A stretch of DNA of 64,000 nucleotides from Bryoerythrophyllum caledonicum (Eukaryota; Streptophyta; Bryopsida; Pottiales; Pottiaceae), in the NCBI GenBank assembly GCA_963971425.1, contig OZ020514.1, positions 42,507,158 to 42,571,157 of the forward strand, written 5' to 3'. Position 1 is the stretch's first letter, and every line of letters begins with the position of its first letter. The position numbers and the translations under genes were made by a program. Below the pieces are notes generated by a model, which ran no database searches, was not told the DNA's origin, and saw only the letters and a program-made list of their open reading frames with translations. Below are positions 22,129-35,101 of the stretch, one piece after another.

Positions 22129-25100
22129 ATGGAAAGTGAAAGTGACCCAGAAGCCCAACAACAGACACCAATGTCTACCGCGTAGAGGAAGAGGGAGAAA
22201 GACAAGGATAGGCCAAGGCACGGGAAGCTCATGAAGAAGCAGATGCACGTGTTCAAAAATCCAGCGAAAATTGCATTCGTGGGTTGGGAAGATGAGCCAT
22301 CGCCATGGTCATCCGTCACTCGCGAAGATTACATCGAGTGGTGCCACTTGTCGAAGATGTTTCCTCCACATCGCCATTGAATAAATCGTCGCACAAACAA
22401 GGCCAATTTGAAGTATTGCATCAACGAGGAGTTTTGAAGCTCGTGCCCTCCAAGTGCACCAATACTTGTACGAGCTCAAAAAAAAAAATCCGCAATGATT
22501 GTCCCCTCTATCTCGCTTGCATGGTAAATGCGGAGGTCGTTCTCAATAAGCGAGTGGATTGAAGGACAGTGCGGAAAACTCCAAAAATGCCAGGGTGTGG
22601 ATGCATGTCGATGTGCCTAGGGAGCAGCATCCAGTGTTTCATTTTACGGCACTAGGGCCACACGAAACGGATGGCCCAGAAGAAGTAGCTCTAGTCACTA
22701 TAAGAAAACCATGTTTTTGGTGTCGTGGGTAGAAGTTAGCTAGGGTTACTCACTTTTGGGCAAAAAAATATACCCAAAAGTATATTTTTTGGGACAAAAA
22801 AACTTGATTTTGCCCAATTTAATGGGAAAAAAAGGTTTTTCTTCAGAAAAAAATATGTTTCAAAATGGATCAATGCATGATGTATCTGATTGGACAAGAA
22901 ATCAGAGCAAAAATCAACATTGTGTCCTATTTTAGGAGCCTTGAAGAAATATCTCATTTTTTAGCAATATTAGTGAAAATAAGTTTCCGATCTAGAATTT
23001 TCAATTATAATATATGAACACATTATGGCATGAATGTGTCCCAAAACTTTTAAGTTATTTAACTTCCTAGAACTCTCAAAATAAGTATATTTGGCGACTG
23101 TCATATACTTGTCACATTCCATCAATAGAATTCCAAGATCGATCCCACATTTGCACTATGCAGCAAAAGAAGATTCGTGACTCTTTCCAAAACCATTTGT
23201 GACACTATAAATATACCTCCTTAGTAGACTTTCACCCTCGTCAAGGCTGTTACGTGTTGTGTTTTCTGTGATGTCACACGTTAGTCGAAAAATTGCTACA
23301 GTACCTCGAATTTAGTTTGACGTTGCATCAAACGTGTTCCTCTTAAAGACAAAACGCGTTGATGTCACTGTAAACATGCACGTTTTTGGTGACGTCAAAA
23401 GAAACGTGACCACGTCAGACTGTGACATCATAGAAAACATGGGATGTCCACGTCAGCCATAGTTGCATTTAATTTTACTGTAGAATGACAGCAGCCTACT
23501 GCCCAAAAGCAAAAACTGAGAAAATGAGCACCTTTCATCCGTAGAGGATGAAATATGTCGCAAGGAAGGAAGAGCCAAAGGGTGACTTACAAAAAAGCAA
23601 CCTCCACAGCATGTACACTTTACTTTTCGGAGTGTAGGTGAGAGCAAATTGAACTTAGGTGATAGAAGTGGGAAGTGAAGAGCGGCGAAGCTCACTACAA
23701 CGCTCAGAGGAAGGAGATTAGGAGAACAACAAGGAGTAGAAAGAGGCAACTTGAAGGTGATGGAGCAAAGCAACAGTGGCTATGCCGGTAACTATGGTGA
23801 CGGCTATGGCGGCAGCTATGGCGGGAGCCATGGAGCGGTGAAGACAGAGCTAGATGGGAGCAAGAAAAGCAATTTGCGGCAGATCAAGACGGCAAGGGGA
23901 GAGCTCAAAGAGAAGAAGAAGGCAGGGGGAGCTTTAGCCATAGCCGGCTAACCCCAGCCATAGCTGACATCAGCCATGGCTAGGAAACCCTAGCCATAGT
24001 CAAGTTCAGTATTCGCCACCGCGGAGAGGCTGGTGCAGCAGCAAGGCCGATACGTCCTCCACTCACTTAGAACTCGTGAAGCACGTCGTGATGTCTTCGC
24101 ATCGAACTGCAGGTAAGTTATTCTAACACGAACTTGCGCGGAGCTCCACCTCACAATCATCTTTACGCCGAATTCCTCCTCGTGGCGCAGGTCGCGCCAA
24201 GCTGCAAACCGCAGCTCTCCCATCCACACAGCGCCAAACTCCAGCTCTGTAGATCCTCTTGAGCGCCGAAGCTATGACCTAGGCCGTGGCACTCCTCCAA
24301 CGTAGTCTTAAGAACAATTTTTAGGCACCCTAAACCCTTCCCAAATGCCCATGCTCATTCATCAATTGCCCTAGCAAGCGCCAAATCACACACATTAGGG
24401 TTTTGATAATTTTGGGTAACTGTGTATGTTCATCCTCACGTCACGGCTGACAAATGCTTGACGTCTTCACTAACATTGTCACACGTTCATCCCACATTAA
24501 AGAGCACATCACGTAGAATAGCAGTTTTTTAGAAACATGTTTAGAAAAACGTCCAGAAGAACATGCTAGATGTTCAAGTGAACATGATCTCCAGCATGAA
24601 AAAGGTCAATGACAACATATAGGCAGAACGCGCCAACGTCAAGATTGATGTCATGAGCAACACGAGCATGTCAAAACGAACGTCAAAACTAACAGCCTTG
24701 TGTGGACGAAAAATGCTCTAAAAGCATGACGTCAACTGACGTGGGTTGTCCACGTCATAATTCTTCGAGTCCAATTCAACAATTTTTAAAATTCCACGTC
24801 ACTGCCCGCTCAAAATGGAGTTGGATGAAAAAAATCCCACGTGGCGCTGCCCAAAGGAAAACATAGTTGATGTGGATATGGGCCCCCCTCCACGTGGAGC
24901 CCTTTCCGACACATTTCAGGCAACGTTCAATTGGATGTCAAGAGGTTCACAACAATGTTACGACAAACTTTTCGGCGTTTTTGGCCTGTTCATCTAGAGG
25001 GATTTTAGGTGACATCAACATTGACACAACAACATGTTACTTTTGATGTTCAGGCATGTTTTTCACCATGTTGCAAAAAACACGGGTTTCTTATAGTGAG

Positions 25101-26760
25101 TAGAGTCAAATTCATCAACTCATTTGGACTTAGATGGACGTGTAGGTCGGCGTTCATCGACTTCTCTAGTGGCGTGTTCGTCACGAAAAAAGCGGCAACG
25201 AGTGAAGCTCCATCAAGCAAGAGTTCTGATGGTTCAAGGAAGTGGCCAAGTAGATTTACCAATCGTAAATCTTGTTGGCAATGATAAACCCATAGCAAGG
25301 CTTGAGGGTGTTGGAGATGAAGAGTCCATCCATGTTATGGATGAAATGCCAATGATGGATATCGTAGTCACCACTTCCAACACCAGGCATGTAGCATAAG
25401 GGTCTCGAAGTAATATCGTCGATGCTCAACATGAGTTTTTGGAAACTATAAGCTTGATGGATGAGATGATTCAACGTCTCCAAGAAGAGATTCAAAACCT
25501 CAAGCTGCAATCCAGTGAAAAGGGTGACATTATCACCAAGTAAGCAGCCGAGATAGAAAAGTTGCGTCGAGAACGTATTGTGAGCCAAGCTAATATTGGA
25601 GGTGTTGCTCAAGGTGTGAACGACACAATCCTCGACAATCTAGTTGGCAACATAACTAGCTGTTTGCTAGAGACCCCGACGAGACCACCGCGTCACCGCT
25701 TCGCTAGTCGTCTGTCGGTTTTTCTACCACCGCCGACTATAGCAGCGCAACCATTTGTAGATTCCATCGGCACCGAGGATTCTCTGTCGTTTTCTCCACC
25801 CAATCTAAGCACGGAACTTGTTCAGCTTCGCAGTACAAAATGGCATCCTTCGAAAAAGGATTAGATCGATGAGCGAACAATCCTATCAATGGAAGCTCGC
25901 ATGCATCTTGAATGTTGACCGTGCGAGGCAATGACAATAGATTTCAAGAAGATTGACAACGAATATCTGACGAACAATACACGTCGTGACTTTGGACTCA
26001 CATCTTGGGCACACATCAATGAGATGTTTCCAACTGAATTGCCTCAATTGCCATATGGTAAATCTATTGACTGGGCAAAGTTGGAGTAGGACCACGCAAA
26101 GGCTATGTCTTCTCATGCCCTTCAGCCAAGCGGAAACGTGGAAGCAGGCAACTTATGGCCAACACCAGCATTAAGCTTCACGCAAAATAAAGATGCTTGC
26201 CCGGTTTGTTTAAATCCGTTTGGGCCAGAAGGTGCATAAGCTCGCAATTTGGTTGAGAAAATGACCACGAAGAAATTGTACGAGTGGCCAAGAAGCTCAT
26301 ATCTGGAACCACCGCGGACCATGTTGGTAAATAAAACTTCTTCTACTAGGTCATGGACAGATATTGGGATGCTAGACGGAAGCTATTCCAATTCGGGTGA
26401 CATCCAGATGGGAAACTGTGGAATCACTAGGGACATGTGGTGTCAGAATTAGGAGAGGCCATTGATCTTGACCTTTGCAATGCGTTGCAATGGGAAGAAT
26501 CGCAATGGAAGGAAACTTGGAAGGAGGAAGCTATTGACTTCCTTCTTGAGGAACATAGTCCGGCGACTATGAAGACTCTCAAAGAACTTCGGAACTCCGA
26601 AATGTTACGTGCTCTAGTAAACTTGGATGGGCCTCACCGGAGGACGCGAGCGGCTCATAGATTGCTGGATGATGGGGCTGGAGAAAAAGGTGAACCAAGT
26701 CGAGCTGATGCGTGATGAAGTGGAGTATAGGCAAATAGAATGCAAGATGAAAGCGTAGCA
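22129..26760 (+). pseudogene. Unknown coiled-coil / RING-like gene split by a CACTA element
   Basis: Coding starts at ATG 22129 after a likely acceptor TTTTTTACAG. It reads MESESDPEAQQQTPMSTA, a TAG, then a basic region and IAFVGWEDEPSPWSSV. The last stretch before the insertion reads VWMHVDVPREQHPVF...EEVAL. After CACTA-1 (22696-25098) the frame resumes with ESNSSTHLDLDGRVGRRSS, then a coiled coil (DEMIQRLQEEIQNLKLQ near 25460) and CPVCLNPFGPEGA near 26195, the start of a RING/treble-clef-like zinc finger whose second half is lost. Stops at 22183, 22378, 25398, 25541, 25915 and elsewhere, plus frame changes, make it a pseudogene. The function is not known to me. Confidence 0.5.
22696..25098. 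mobile_element. CACTA-1, non-autonomous CACTA (En/Spm-type) element, 2403 bp
   Basis: It begins CACTATAAGAAAACCATG and ends GGGTTTCTTATAGTG, inverted termini typical of CACTA elements. The flanking triplets are both AGT (22693-22695, 25099-25101). Both ends are dense in ACGTCA/TGACGT and AACATG motifs, plausible subterminal transposase-binding repeats. The interior has no transposase, only a Gly-rich frame (GYGGSYGGSHGAV, 23754-23951). It is ~640 bp longer than CACTA-2, mainly through ~510 bp just inside the left end and ~125 bp near 24390-24520. Confidence 0.93.
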
Positions 26761-26924
26761 CTTACAACCATTTTGTATGTTGCGGCATTTGCACATGCAA
26801 TATAAATATAAGGACATCTTTAAAGCATTGTCCCATTTTCGGCAGCTCCTTTGAAACATTGAAATGATTTTGTAATATTTAAGATAATCCAATTTGCAAG
26901 AACTGAACATTTCATGGTCCCTGT

Positions 26925-27115
26925 TCGTGCGCGCCCAGCCTCAAAGCGCACGCGCCCAAGAGTGTTCGTGCGTGCCCGGCCCCAAAGCGCACACGCTTGG
27001 CCCCAAAGCTTACGCGCACGGCCACTATGTTCATACGAGCAAGACCATGATTGATACGCGCCCGTCCCAACTTGTACGCATGCGACCTACGGGGGGGGGC
27101 ATGCGCGCCACACTA
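26925..27115. repeat. Third copy of the GC-rich 21-bp minisatellite
   Basis: About eight loose copies (GCGCGCCCAGCCTCAAAGCG, GTGCGTGCCCGGCCCCAAAG) in the same orientation as 21380-21860. GGAAATCGTGGC follows at 27122, matching sequence near the edges of the second array (21889). This suggests that array and flank belong to one dispersed unit. Confidence 0.7.
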
Positions 27116-27119
27116 TATG

Positions 27120-28080
27120 TTTGGAAATCGTGGCACGATGGGCCTACTTCCCAGGCGCTTTGGCCTGCAACTACCACGTGGCGGTTGTTTGCTAAGCACA
27201 ATTGGGAAGTGGGCCCCGGTGTCTATTGACACCCTTTTACGCCCATCGGCCACGTTGGATTCGGACCAACATGGCATCATCTACAATGCTCACTTGTGCA
27301 CTTGCTCAAGTGCAACGGTCCTTGCGTTGTGAGGACGATAACATCTTCGATGACCACCGTATATCCAGAGAGGTTACCAAGGATGATGAGCCACCATTAA
27401 CAGTGGTCAACTACGTTGGTTTCACTCGGAGGGCGTTTCCCACCTTGATGTGCTATCCAAGGTCATTTGCGTCTAGACACGTGGTCTGAACATGGTTTGG
27501 GAATCTTCTTCCGAAACTTACAAGGAGCCTTGTGCCGATGAGAGGGAGCAAGCGATGGGCTTTTTGACAAGCACCTTCGCCGCACAAGATCTCTCTGAGG
27601 GCCAACGTCGTTATTTTTTGGGTCAAGCCATTGACCTCAACACCCTCGTTTGGGGTTGTGTCCTTTGTTTTGCTGTTTAGCGCCGTTTGAGTGACCATCC
27701 TCGCCTACTAGGGGCAGACTCTAATGGTCACGGGGGCAGCGGTGCCACATCTTACAAAGATTGAGGAAGCATAGTTGTTTTTTTGTTTGAAGAGTCATGC
27801 AACTAAGGAGCCTTGTGCTTAGCGTGTCTTTGTAGCCTGGCCAAGGACTTTGGTGGAGAGGACGCCCGGATATATATTTTCCATGTTTTATCATCATGAC
27901 GGGAATTTATGTGCATCCCGTGAGTGAGGAGTCTGGGGGCATTAATGCCCTTTTTGCTACCAAGTTGCACTCACATGTCGTTCCAGTACACGGTGAATCT
28001 TCTACAATGGAGAAAGAGACCATAGAGTTTGATGATAGGCCTTTGGATTTGGAGCCACATCTTACTGGTGCCAAGGCATG
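27120..28080. other. Degenerate sequence 5' of gypsy-1 pol
   Basis: No frame is clearly coding. By position it should hold gag/protease remnants of gypsy-1, but I cannot identify a DSG protease motif or a zinc knuckle. Confidence 0.3.
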
Positions 28081-30660
28081 AAGGATACGAGGGTTTATAC
28101 GTTGGTATTGTAGTTGTTTTGCCTTTAGTCTCCATGATTTGGAGAGCCACAGAGGCAAATCGATTCACATTGAAATAGAAGACGACCACCCGATCTTTTG
28201 ACGACTCTACAAGCTCAGTTTCTCTGACAAAGTTGGGATTCAGACTCGTTGTCACAAGTTGTTGGCCGCCAGCTTTATTGAGCCCTCTAACGGCAAGTAT
28301 GCTTGTGCCACGGTTATGCCATTGAAGAAGGATATCTTTGGCAACTAGACAGAGAAGCAGATGTGTGGGGATTTTAGGCTGGTCAACTGCAAGACCAAGT
28401 CAGTTTGATATCCCATGCCCACGCCGGAGGAGTTGTTTGGTGCGGTGGGCCAAGCTAGGGTGTTTAGTATTCTAGATTTGCGGTCTGGTTACCACCAATT
28501 ACCATTGATGGTGGATGACCGGGTAAAGACTGCATTCAGGGGAGTTGATCTAGATGAGAGGTTTCTCCCATTTGGCCTCAAGAACGCACCCGCTGAGTTT
28601 CAAAGAGTGATGGACGGAATGTTGACCAGTTTACCGTTTGACCGATGCTACATTGATGATCTTATCATTTTTAGTAGCAACCCACAAGAGCATGTGAGGC
28701 ATCTTCAGGCGGTGTTTGAGAGGTTACAATAGTGGGATTTGCGCTTGCACCATGGCAAGTGCAAGTTTTTCCACGATCGGTTGCCATATTTAGGACATAC
28801 GATTGTTCTTAGGGGTCTTGGCGTGCAGAAGGCCAAGGTGGATGCGTTGCAAAAGATTTCTGTCCCAACCAACGTCTCACTGCTTCGACCTTCTTTTGGC
28901 TTGGCAAATTACTATCGCCGGTTTGTCAAGAACTTTAACTTGATTGCTAAGCCATTGACTATTTTCACGGGAAAGGATAAACCATGGACTTGGGGACGGG
29001 AGCAGCAGCAGGCGTTTGCTACTTTGAAGTTGCAGCTCGGTTTAGCGCCTGTAATGCGGCATCCGGATGCTACACGACCCTTTCATTTGCATTTAGACTC
29101 AAGTGCTGTGGGATTGAAGGTTGTGTTGACTCAGAAGGTTGATGAGGGACAAGAATATGTTGTGGCATTTGCTTCTAAGAGCAACAACGCGGAGTCCAAC
29201 TATTCGTCCTATGAGGGGAGGCTTTGGCCGCGGTTTGGGCCATAGCCTATTTTAGGCCCTATTTGTATCGGCAGCGTTTTACGTTGGTGACCAACCATCA
29301 GCCTTTGAAGTGGCTCATGGAGTCTGACAAGCTTACTGGTAAGCTGGCCAGGTGGGCTTTGTTGCTTCAGGAGTATGACTTTGAGGTTGTACATTGGGCC
29401 GGCATCACGAATTTAGATGTAGATGGTTTATCTCGCAATCCAAGTCCTTTGGAGGAGGATTTGATCGATGCCAGGTGGCATGGGGACTGTGATAAGGAGT
29501 TAGTCCCGGGGTGGCATGCATTGGCTTACCTCACGTTGATGTCTGGCTTCGCATATTCGTTACCTGATTTGGCAACGGATGAGTCCGGATAGGCTCCAAG
29601 TTGTTAGGGATGTGTATGAAGAAGGTCCAGTCTTGCACAAGCTGCAACATGGGATACTTCACCCAATTTTTTGTACTATGGAGCGTGATAGAGTTAGGCA
29701 CCAAATAAAAAGAATCCTATGCAGAACGGACTTCTATTTGGGTATGGCGAGATGGAACTAGGCGCATAGTTTCGAGGCCAGATTAGAGGGCTTTGTTGGT
29801 ACGGCAAGTATACAAAGACCTAGAACATTTTGGTGTGCAATGAACTCATTCAATGTTGCGCAGCCAATACTTGTGAACCGGCATGTATTAGCAGGTCGCA
29901 ACATATGTTTCTCGGTGTGAAGTATGTGATCCGGTTAGATCCAACTTCAACTACTTATCACCCCAGTTGCAGCCTTTGCCCATTATGGAGCTACGATACT
30001 GGTGGTCTTTGGACTTTATTGGTTCATTTGTCGTGACTCCATGTGGAGCCAAGTATGTCTTGGTGATGGTGGAGCATTTCAGCAAGTGGATTGAGCTCGT
30101 GGCTCTTCCGCAGAACTCTTCAGAGTTGGCGGCCATGGCATTCCACCACCGGCTGATGGCTCAATTTGGAGCTTCAACTGAGGTTTTGACAGATGAGGGA
30201 CATGAGCTCCTTCACGCTTTCAAAGCTTTGTGTACTAAGGCTTTGATTGACCATCGTACAACTTCTCGGGATCACTTGGAAGCGGACGGTTTGGCGGAGC
30301 ATGTGGTTTAGACCGTGGAGTGCGGCCTACGGAAGTATGGATTACTTCAGGGTGGCCACTGTGATTGCAATCTGAAGATACCATGGATGGCCATGGGGTA
30401 TTGGTTTAGCCGGCAGGCTTCACTACCTGCATTCAATCCGTATTAATTGTTGTACGGGCGGGAGCCAATTTTACCGAGTTCCGTTCGGGAAAAATTGACT
30501 CCGGTTGTGGATTTGGACGATCCAAAGATGTGGGCTCAATCTCTACGGGATCAAGCGGAGTTCTTCAAGTGGGCTATGCCCATGGCCATGAAGATCTCTT
30601 CCATCGCTCAACACCGTGAAACCTCACGGTACACTCGTATTTGCAGCGGTGCCTACTGAC
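28080..30660 (+). mobile_element. Gypsy-1: Ty3/gypsy pol (RT, RNase H, integrase), decayed
   Basis: Reverse transcriptase runs from IHIEIEDDHPIF (28165) through LDLRSGYHQLPL and FLPFGLKNAPAEFQRVMDG to the catalytic CYIDDLIIFSS near 28648. RNase H follows (FHLHLDSSAVGL near 29090; WLMESDKLTGKLARWALLLQ). Integrase has WSLDFIGSFVV (first Asp, near 30010) and VLTDEGHEL (second Asp, near 30190), then a degraded Glu region. The core order RT-RH-INT identifies Ty3/gypsy. Stops include TAG at 28348 where family members have Trp, TGA at 28408, TAG at 28730 and TAG at 29243. About ten residues are missing between VDLDE and RFLPFG. No LTRs could be delimited by eye. Confidence 0.9.
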
Positions 30661-30722
30661 CTTAGCTGCGACGTATCTCCACGGAAGATTACATTTATCT
30701 GTAGCGTGAGGGGACTACGACG

Positions 30723-31075
30723 TTGGACGTGAAGGCATGGCGCACCATTCTTCGTGTGAAGGATGTGCTGTTCAGTGGCATCTTGTTGCTGGAAGGCAAA
30801 GATGGCCGGGAGTGTCGGAGGCACTGTACAAATTGTGCTCCCTATCATTTATCCATTGATGGCTCTGTTCATCCAGAGTTGGCGGTTGTGCCCAACGGCC
30901 TTCCGTGTTTTGTGTGCCGTGAGAAGAGAGGTGCGGCTACCATGTTGCTTTGTGACCATTGACAGCGTGGTTGGCATATGGCTTGCGTGACCCGCTTCTT
31001 TCTACTCTATCGTCCGGGGATTGGACTTGCCCTTGTTGTCAGAGGTTTAAGAGCCAAGTTTCACCCGATGAAACG
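30723..31075 (+). pseudogene. C-terminal PHD-type zinc finger of gypsy-1
   Basis: After the integrase comes CRRHCTNCAPYHL and then PCFVCREKRGAATMLLCDH, a TGA, and RGWHMAC. A downstream frame reads SSGDWTCPCCQRF near 31010-31050. Together this matches the C4HC3 PHD spacing, with one Cys codon replaced by TGA at 30960 and one frame change near 30990. PHD fingers read histone tails; in an integrase context the finger would guide insertion, as chromodomains do in chromoviruses. The targeting role is inference. Confidence 0.65.
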
Positions 31076-31089
31076 GCTTAAATTCCTCG

Positions 31090-31734
31090 TGGACTTGTCA
31101 GTGTGTGGTGCGTTGCCATATAATTGGAATCCTGGTTTCGATTCAGGGATAGGCTACGTGGAGATTGACCAAGGGATTGGCAACAAAGTTGCCTAAGGTG
31201 AATAAAGATGTAGCTCACATTGCACCCGGCCTACTCTCTCTTTGTTACTTCTCCATATGCTTTTTGATTCGGAGACGGGTAACATCTTCGGCTGGATGCG
31301 TATAGTTGTTGCAGCAACATCACTGTGGCGTTTAGTCTTGTAAGTGCAGAACGGTCCTAGTTGGATAGAAGGTTTCTTTATCCGCTAGGGGGATCACTTG
31401 AGGGTGTATTACGTAAACTTGTTTAAGTGTATGTTTTTCGTTTATTTGATGTTGTTTAGGGCTTTCAATCTATTCTGGTTATTGTACTTTCTTTACACAA
31501 CAGCTGTCACGAGACGTGGCGCCGAGGTGTCGGAACACCATTGTTGCAAGTGCATTGCTTTGACTGTTTAAGTGACCAAAACACCTCAAGTGGGGACTGG
31601 TGTATCATTCCAGGGATTCACATGAAGCTAGGTAGGTTAGGACAATCCGATTATGACTCCTACCTAAACTTCCTCTTATTCTTCTTATGTAATCACGCCC
31701 AATCCAATTACCTCACCTTTCCAGTTATCTAGAT
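31090..31734. other. 3' flank of gypsy-1, no gene seen
   Basis: Probably the remainder of the element and its boundary. A polypyrimidine-rich stretch lies at 31430-31500. I could not find a matching LTR pair. Confidence 0.3.
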
Positions 31735-32200
31735 TAACACCATATTTGCTATAATGAAAGATTTAGCGACTCCCAAATTAACACATGTAGATCATAAGAG
31801 CTAAAGTGCACATCTAAACTTTACGCTACGGATGGATATGAGTTTCCATTAAATTGGGAGGTAATATTCACTACAAAAATCCCTAGAAAAATAAGCACTA
31901 CGATTTAGGGTTACATTACAAATCTAACTATAATATTGAAAAAAAGAACACATTAGTCAACACTTCTTTTATACCACATGTGTTCATTGAATATGAATAG
32001 CTAAATATTCACACTAAAGCCTTAGAAGTTACAAAATTCTCTTGAACCTACCAACCCAGATTAACACCATGCTCCAATTTAGCTAAAAATGACCTAAATG
32101 ACGGACATAAAGCCACTTGTAAGAGAATTAGCTAAACATATTCTGATGAAACTTTTTTATTCAAAAGAATTTTAGTTCACCTTGTGGAATACACATTAGC
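31735..32200. repeat. Dispersed repeat, copy 1 (partner at 61662)
   Basis: It begins AACACCATATTTGCTATA and aligns in the same orientation with 61662-62096. Long stretches are shared (ATTAACACATGTAGATCATA; TTCCATTAAATTGGGAGGTA; CACTACAAAAATCCCTA), with small indels. Both copies lose similarity after GTGGAATACACATT. No coding frame; transposon class unknown. Confidence 0.85.
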
Positions 32201-32254
32201 TAAAAAAAAAAGTAACGAGTTTCAAATGATGTTGTTCAGTAGTGGAAGAAAAGT

Positions 32255-32425
32255 TGCACACACATTAGCTCTCTTCGAACTAAAGTGTCCCCATGACTTA
32301 GAGGTGCAATGAACTTTAAAAAGCAATTACACACACTTTAGCTCCACTTGACCTAAAGTGCGCACCATTACTAAGTGCAGTGAACTAAAAAGAAGATTTG
32401 TTCTTACTTTAGCTCCACTAGAGCT
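32255..32425. repeat. TTTAGCTC palindromes with ~60-bp period
   Basis: Three imperfect palindromes of the form ACTTTAGCTCCANNNGAGCTAAAGT (about 32262, 32334, 32397) separated by AGTGCAGTGAACT-like spacers. They belong to the same family as 56947-57045 and 58527-58620. Confidence 0.7.
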
Positions 32426-32429
32426 AAAG

Positions 32430-34388
32430 TGCGAATCAACATTTACTTTCTATCATTTACTATGAAGGCAATTATTGGAATTATTGGTTTCAAGATTAGA
32501 AGCAATTTACCACATTGTTATTTTAAAAAAGAAACAAAAACATATTGCAAATTATCACTGATGCACAAAAACAAAGGAGAGAATATTTCATAGCAATCAT
32601 TAACATTAGTTACAGTCATACAGAGTGTAATCAAATACAAATACCTATAATCTCAGCACCTATGGATCTAACCATACTACATGAAGTATCACCCATCAGA
32701 ATCCAAAATCTAAAAAAAAAAAAATCCATTTATCGAAGTCTATTACAATTCGGACTTGGCAAGTGCTTCCAAGGAGGTCTTGATAATCGCTACTTGTCTC
32801 TGTCCGCGGCCATCTCTATCCATTCTCTTCTTCTTCGCCATACGGACCGTCTTCATGAGTCCTGTCTACTTCCTCACAGTCTCTCAACGTTGTCCCTACA
32901 CGCACCAACCTCATCAAAACTCTCCCTAATGGACGCACCTCTGTTCTAACCGTCTGAGCTCCAAAACCCTAATGGCAAGCGGTTAGAAAACTGTAAGAGT
33001 GAGGGAAAGAGAAAACGGTGGAGCGGAACCTCAACACGCAAAGAAGAAGTGAAAAGAAAGAGTTTCCCCCCGAACCCCAGCCTTTTGTAGTCTGGCCGTT
33101 AGTACGGCTCATGATGATAGTTGATGGTGACAGAGCCCGATGACGGTTCCGGATAACACGCTGTCCCAGAATTCCGTTAACTACTCCGGCTTTGCGTGTA
33201 GCAGCTTTAGGCTCATTTAGGGTTTGAAGCCAGGTCCATCCGTCTTTATTCTTACAAGCTGACTATAGGTTATATTCTAGTATGAACTATCGTAACTACT
33301 TAACTAAATTTTTTGTTTTTGCCGGATTTTAAGGTTAACTTTCAACACCATGTGGGAACGGAGTCCCACAGTCCATCTATGGAATGAAATATAGTATTCT
33401 TGGTATAGTGTCTTTTTGCTTTGCACCTACAAATGTCTATATATATTGATACTTCTAAGATCATATATCTTCAAAATCATGGAAATCTCCCAATATAATT
33501 AATATGGTGTTGATTGCCTCTTCTCACTTTCTTGTTTCCGGTTCTAAAGCCAGATTTGGGAATATCAAACCATAAGTAAAAGTAATCAGCTCTAGTTTTT
33601 CCTCATGATGTTAGCTATCAGAGGACGCGTCCTATTTTAAGAGGGACAGTGTGCAAATCTCTCTTCTCGTAGATTTAGAGTGCCAAAAGACTCCACTATC
33701 AACTTTAACAGTCCTACACTTAACAAACACACCCACTTGGGTGGTGTCTACTCTCTCACAACTATAGAGATGTTGTCGGACAGCCAGGCATGCAAGAGGT
33801 GTTCCGACCCTTCGTTTACCACAACGACAGGAATCCTAGGAAATCCGCATCCAGTTATGATTGGTTACTGTTCTTAATCCTCTCACGGAATCCCAGAGAG
33901 ATTCGGATCCCTCACCTCTTTCTTTCCTGTGCAATCCAGGCTTCACAAAGGTTACACAACCATGCGGCATAGGATACATCCATGAGAAGGGCCACTTTGG
34001 AGCTCACACGAAAAGAGATAGAAAGGTATCAAGATTAAGGACACAAACTTAACATTAAAAATGGGCAGTGCATCTCATACAACCTTAGGAACACTGCCCT
34101 ATAATTGGATGCTTGCAAACCCTCTTCCTAGCATAAAGATAACGGAAACCGGATTCTAGCTACAACAGCGGCCATGCAAGGCGTCCGATCTACACACCAA
34201 AACCCTAGCTTCCCGGGTCTGAAATCTCCCCACGTTCTCACAATTAGGTTAACTAACAAGACCCTAATATCCTCGCAACTAACAACTAAATACTCTCTCT
34301 TCCGGAGCAAAACACAAAATCCGAAACTCCACGATGAGCCTCCTACCTATCGGTCAATATGGTCCCTAACAGCAAGTATGCCACTGCC
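32430..34388. other. Intergenic, no supported gene
   Basis: Several short frames (32545-32949, 33680-34052, 34174-34380) lack domain or splice support. A CCTAG/ACCCTAG-rich stretch lies near 34200. Confidence 0.35.
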
Positions 34389-34609
34389 CACGGTTGTCAT
34401 AACGGACACGTTCAGGTGATCGGACGGCACAACCGGACAGATGGTCCGGACCGGACGGACGGACAGTTTGGACATATTGCTGAAGTGCTCCCAGTAATTT
34501 TTTGCAAGTAATAAATATTTACTGCAATGGCCACATCACATTCAGACGTGTCACGCCACCGTGGCACTAGATCCGGGACGTCTCCGCTCCTAAATGGTAG
34601 GGGCGAAGA

Positions 34610-35101
34610 CGTCCTCGCCCCTCCCCGCCTAATTTTGGAATCAGGATCTTTGAACGGCCATATCTCACTCAAAAATAGTCCAAATTAAGCGTATGAGATG
34701 TTTTTTGGCATGTACAAATTTTTTTTGTCTCTAAACTCACCTCAAACGCTTGATTTGGGCTATTTTTGAGTGAGTTATGCCCATCCACAGTTTTTGACTC
34801 CAAAATTAGGCGGGGAAGGGGCGGGGACTTTAGGGGCGGAGGCGTGAGGGCGAGGACTCAACCCTTTGAAGGTTGTAGAGGAACAAAGTTGGGCAAACTC
34901 CATTCTCGCCTTGGCAAAGGCCTTCCTCCTTCCCATGCGTTGGAGAAACGATATTTTTAATGTAAATTTAGTTTTCCTTCCCACTTCTAGGAAATGACAT
35001 GATTGTCGTGATGATTGAGGAATGCAAAGATCTTGTCGGAACCAAATATAGCGGCTCTTTGCTTTAAATTATTCTATTGGACTTGAATAAGGAGAAGAAG
35101 A
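34610..35101 (+). repeat. Left inverted arm of the hAT element
   Basis: Pairs with 37082-37572 in reverse complement, almost base for base, from CCTCCCCGCCTAATTTTGG to TTGAATAAGGAGAAG. Such high identity implies a recent duplication or gene conversion. Transcription across it would give a long hairpin. Confidence 0.9.
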
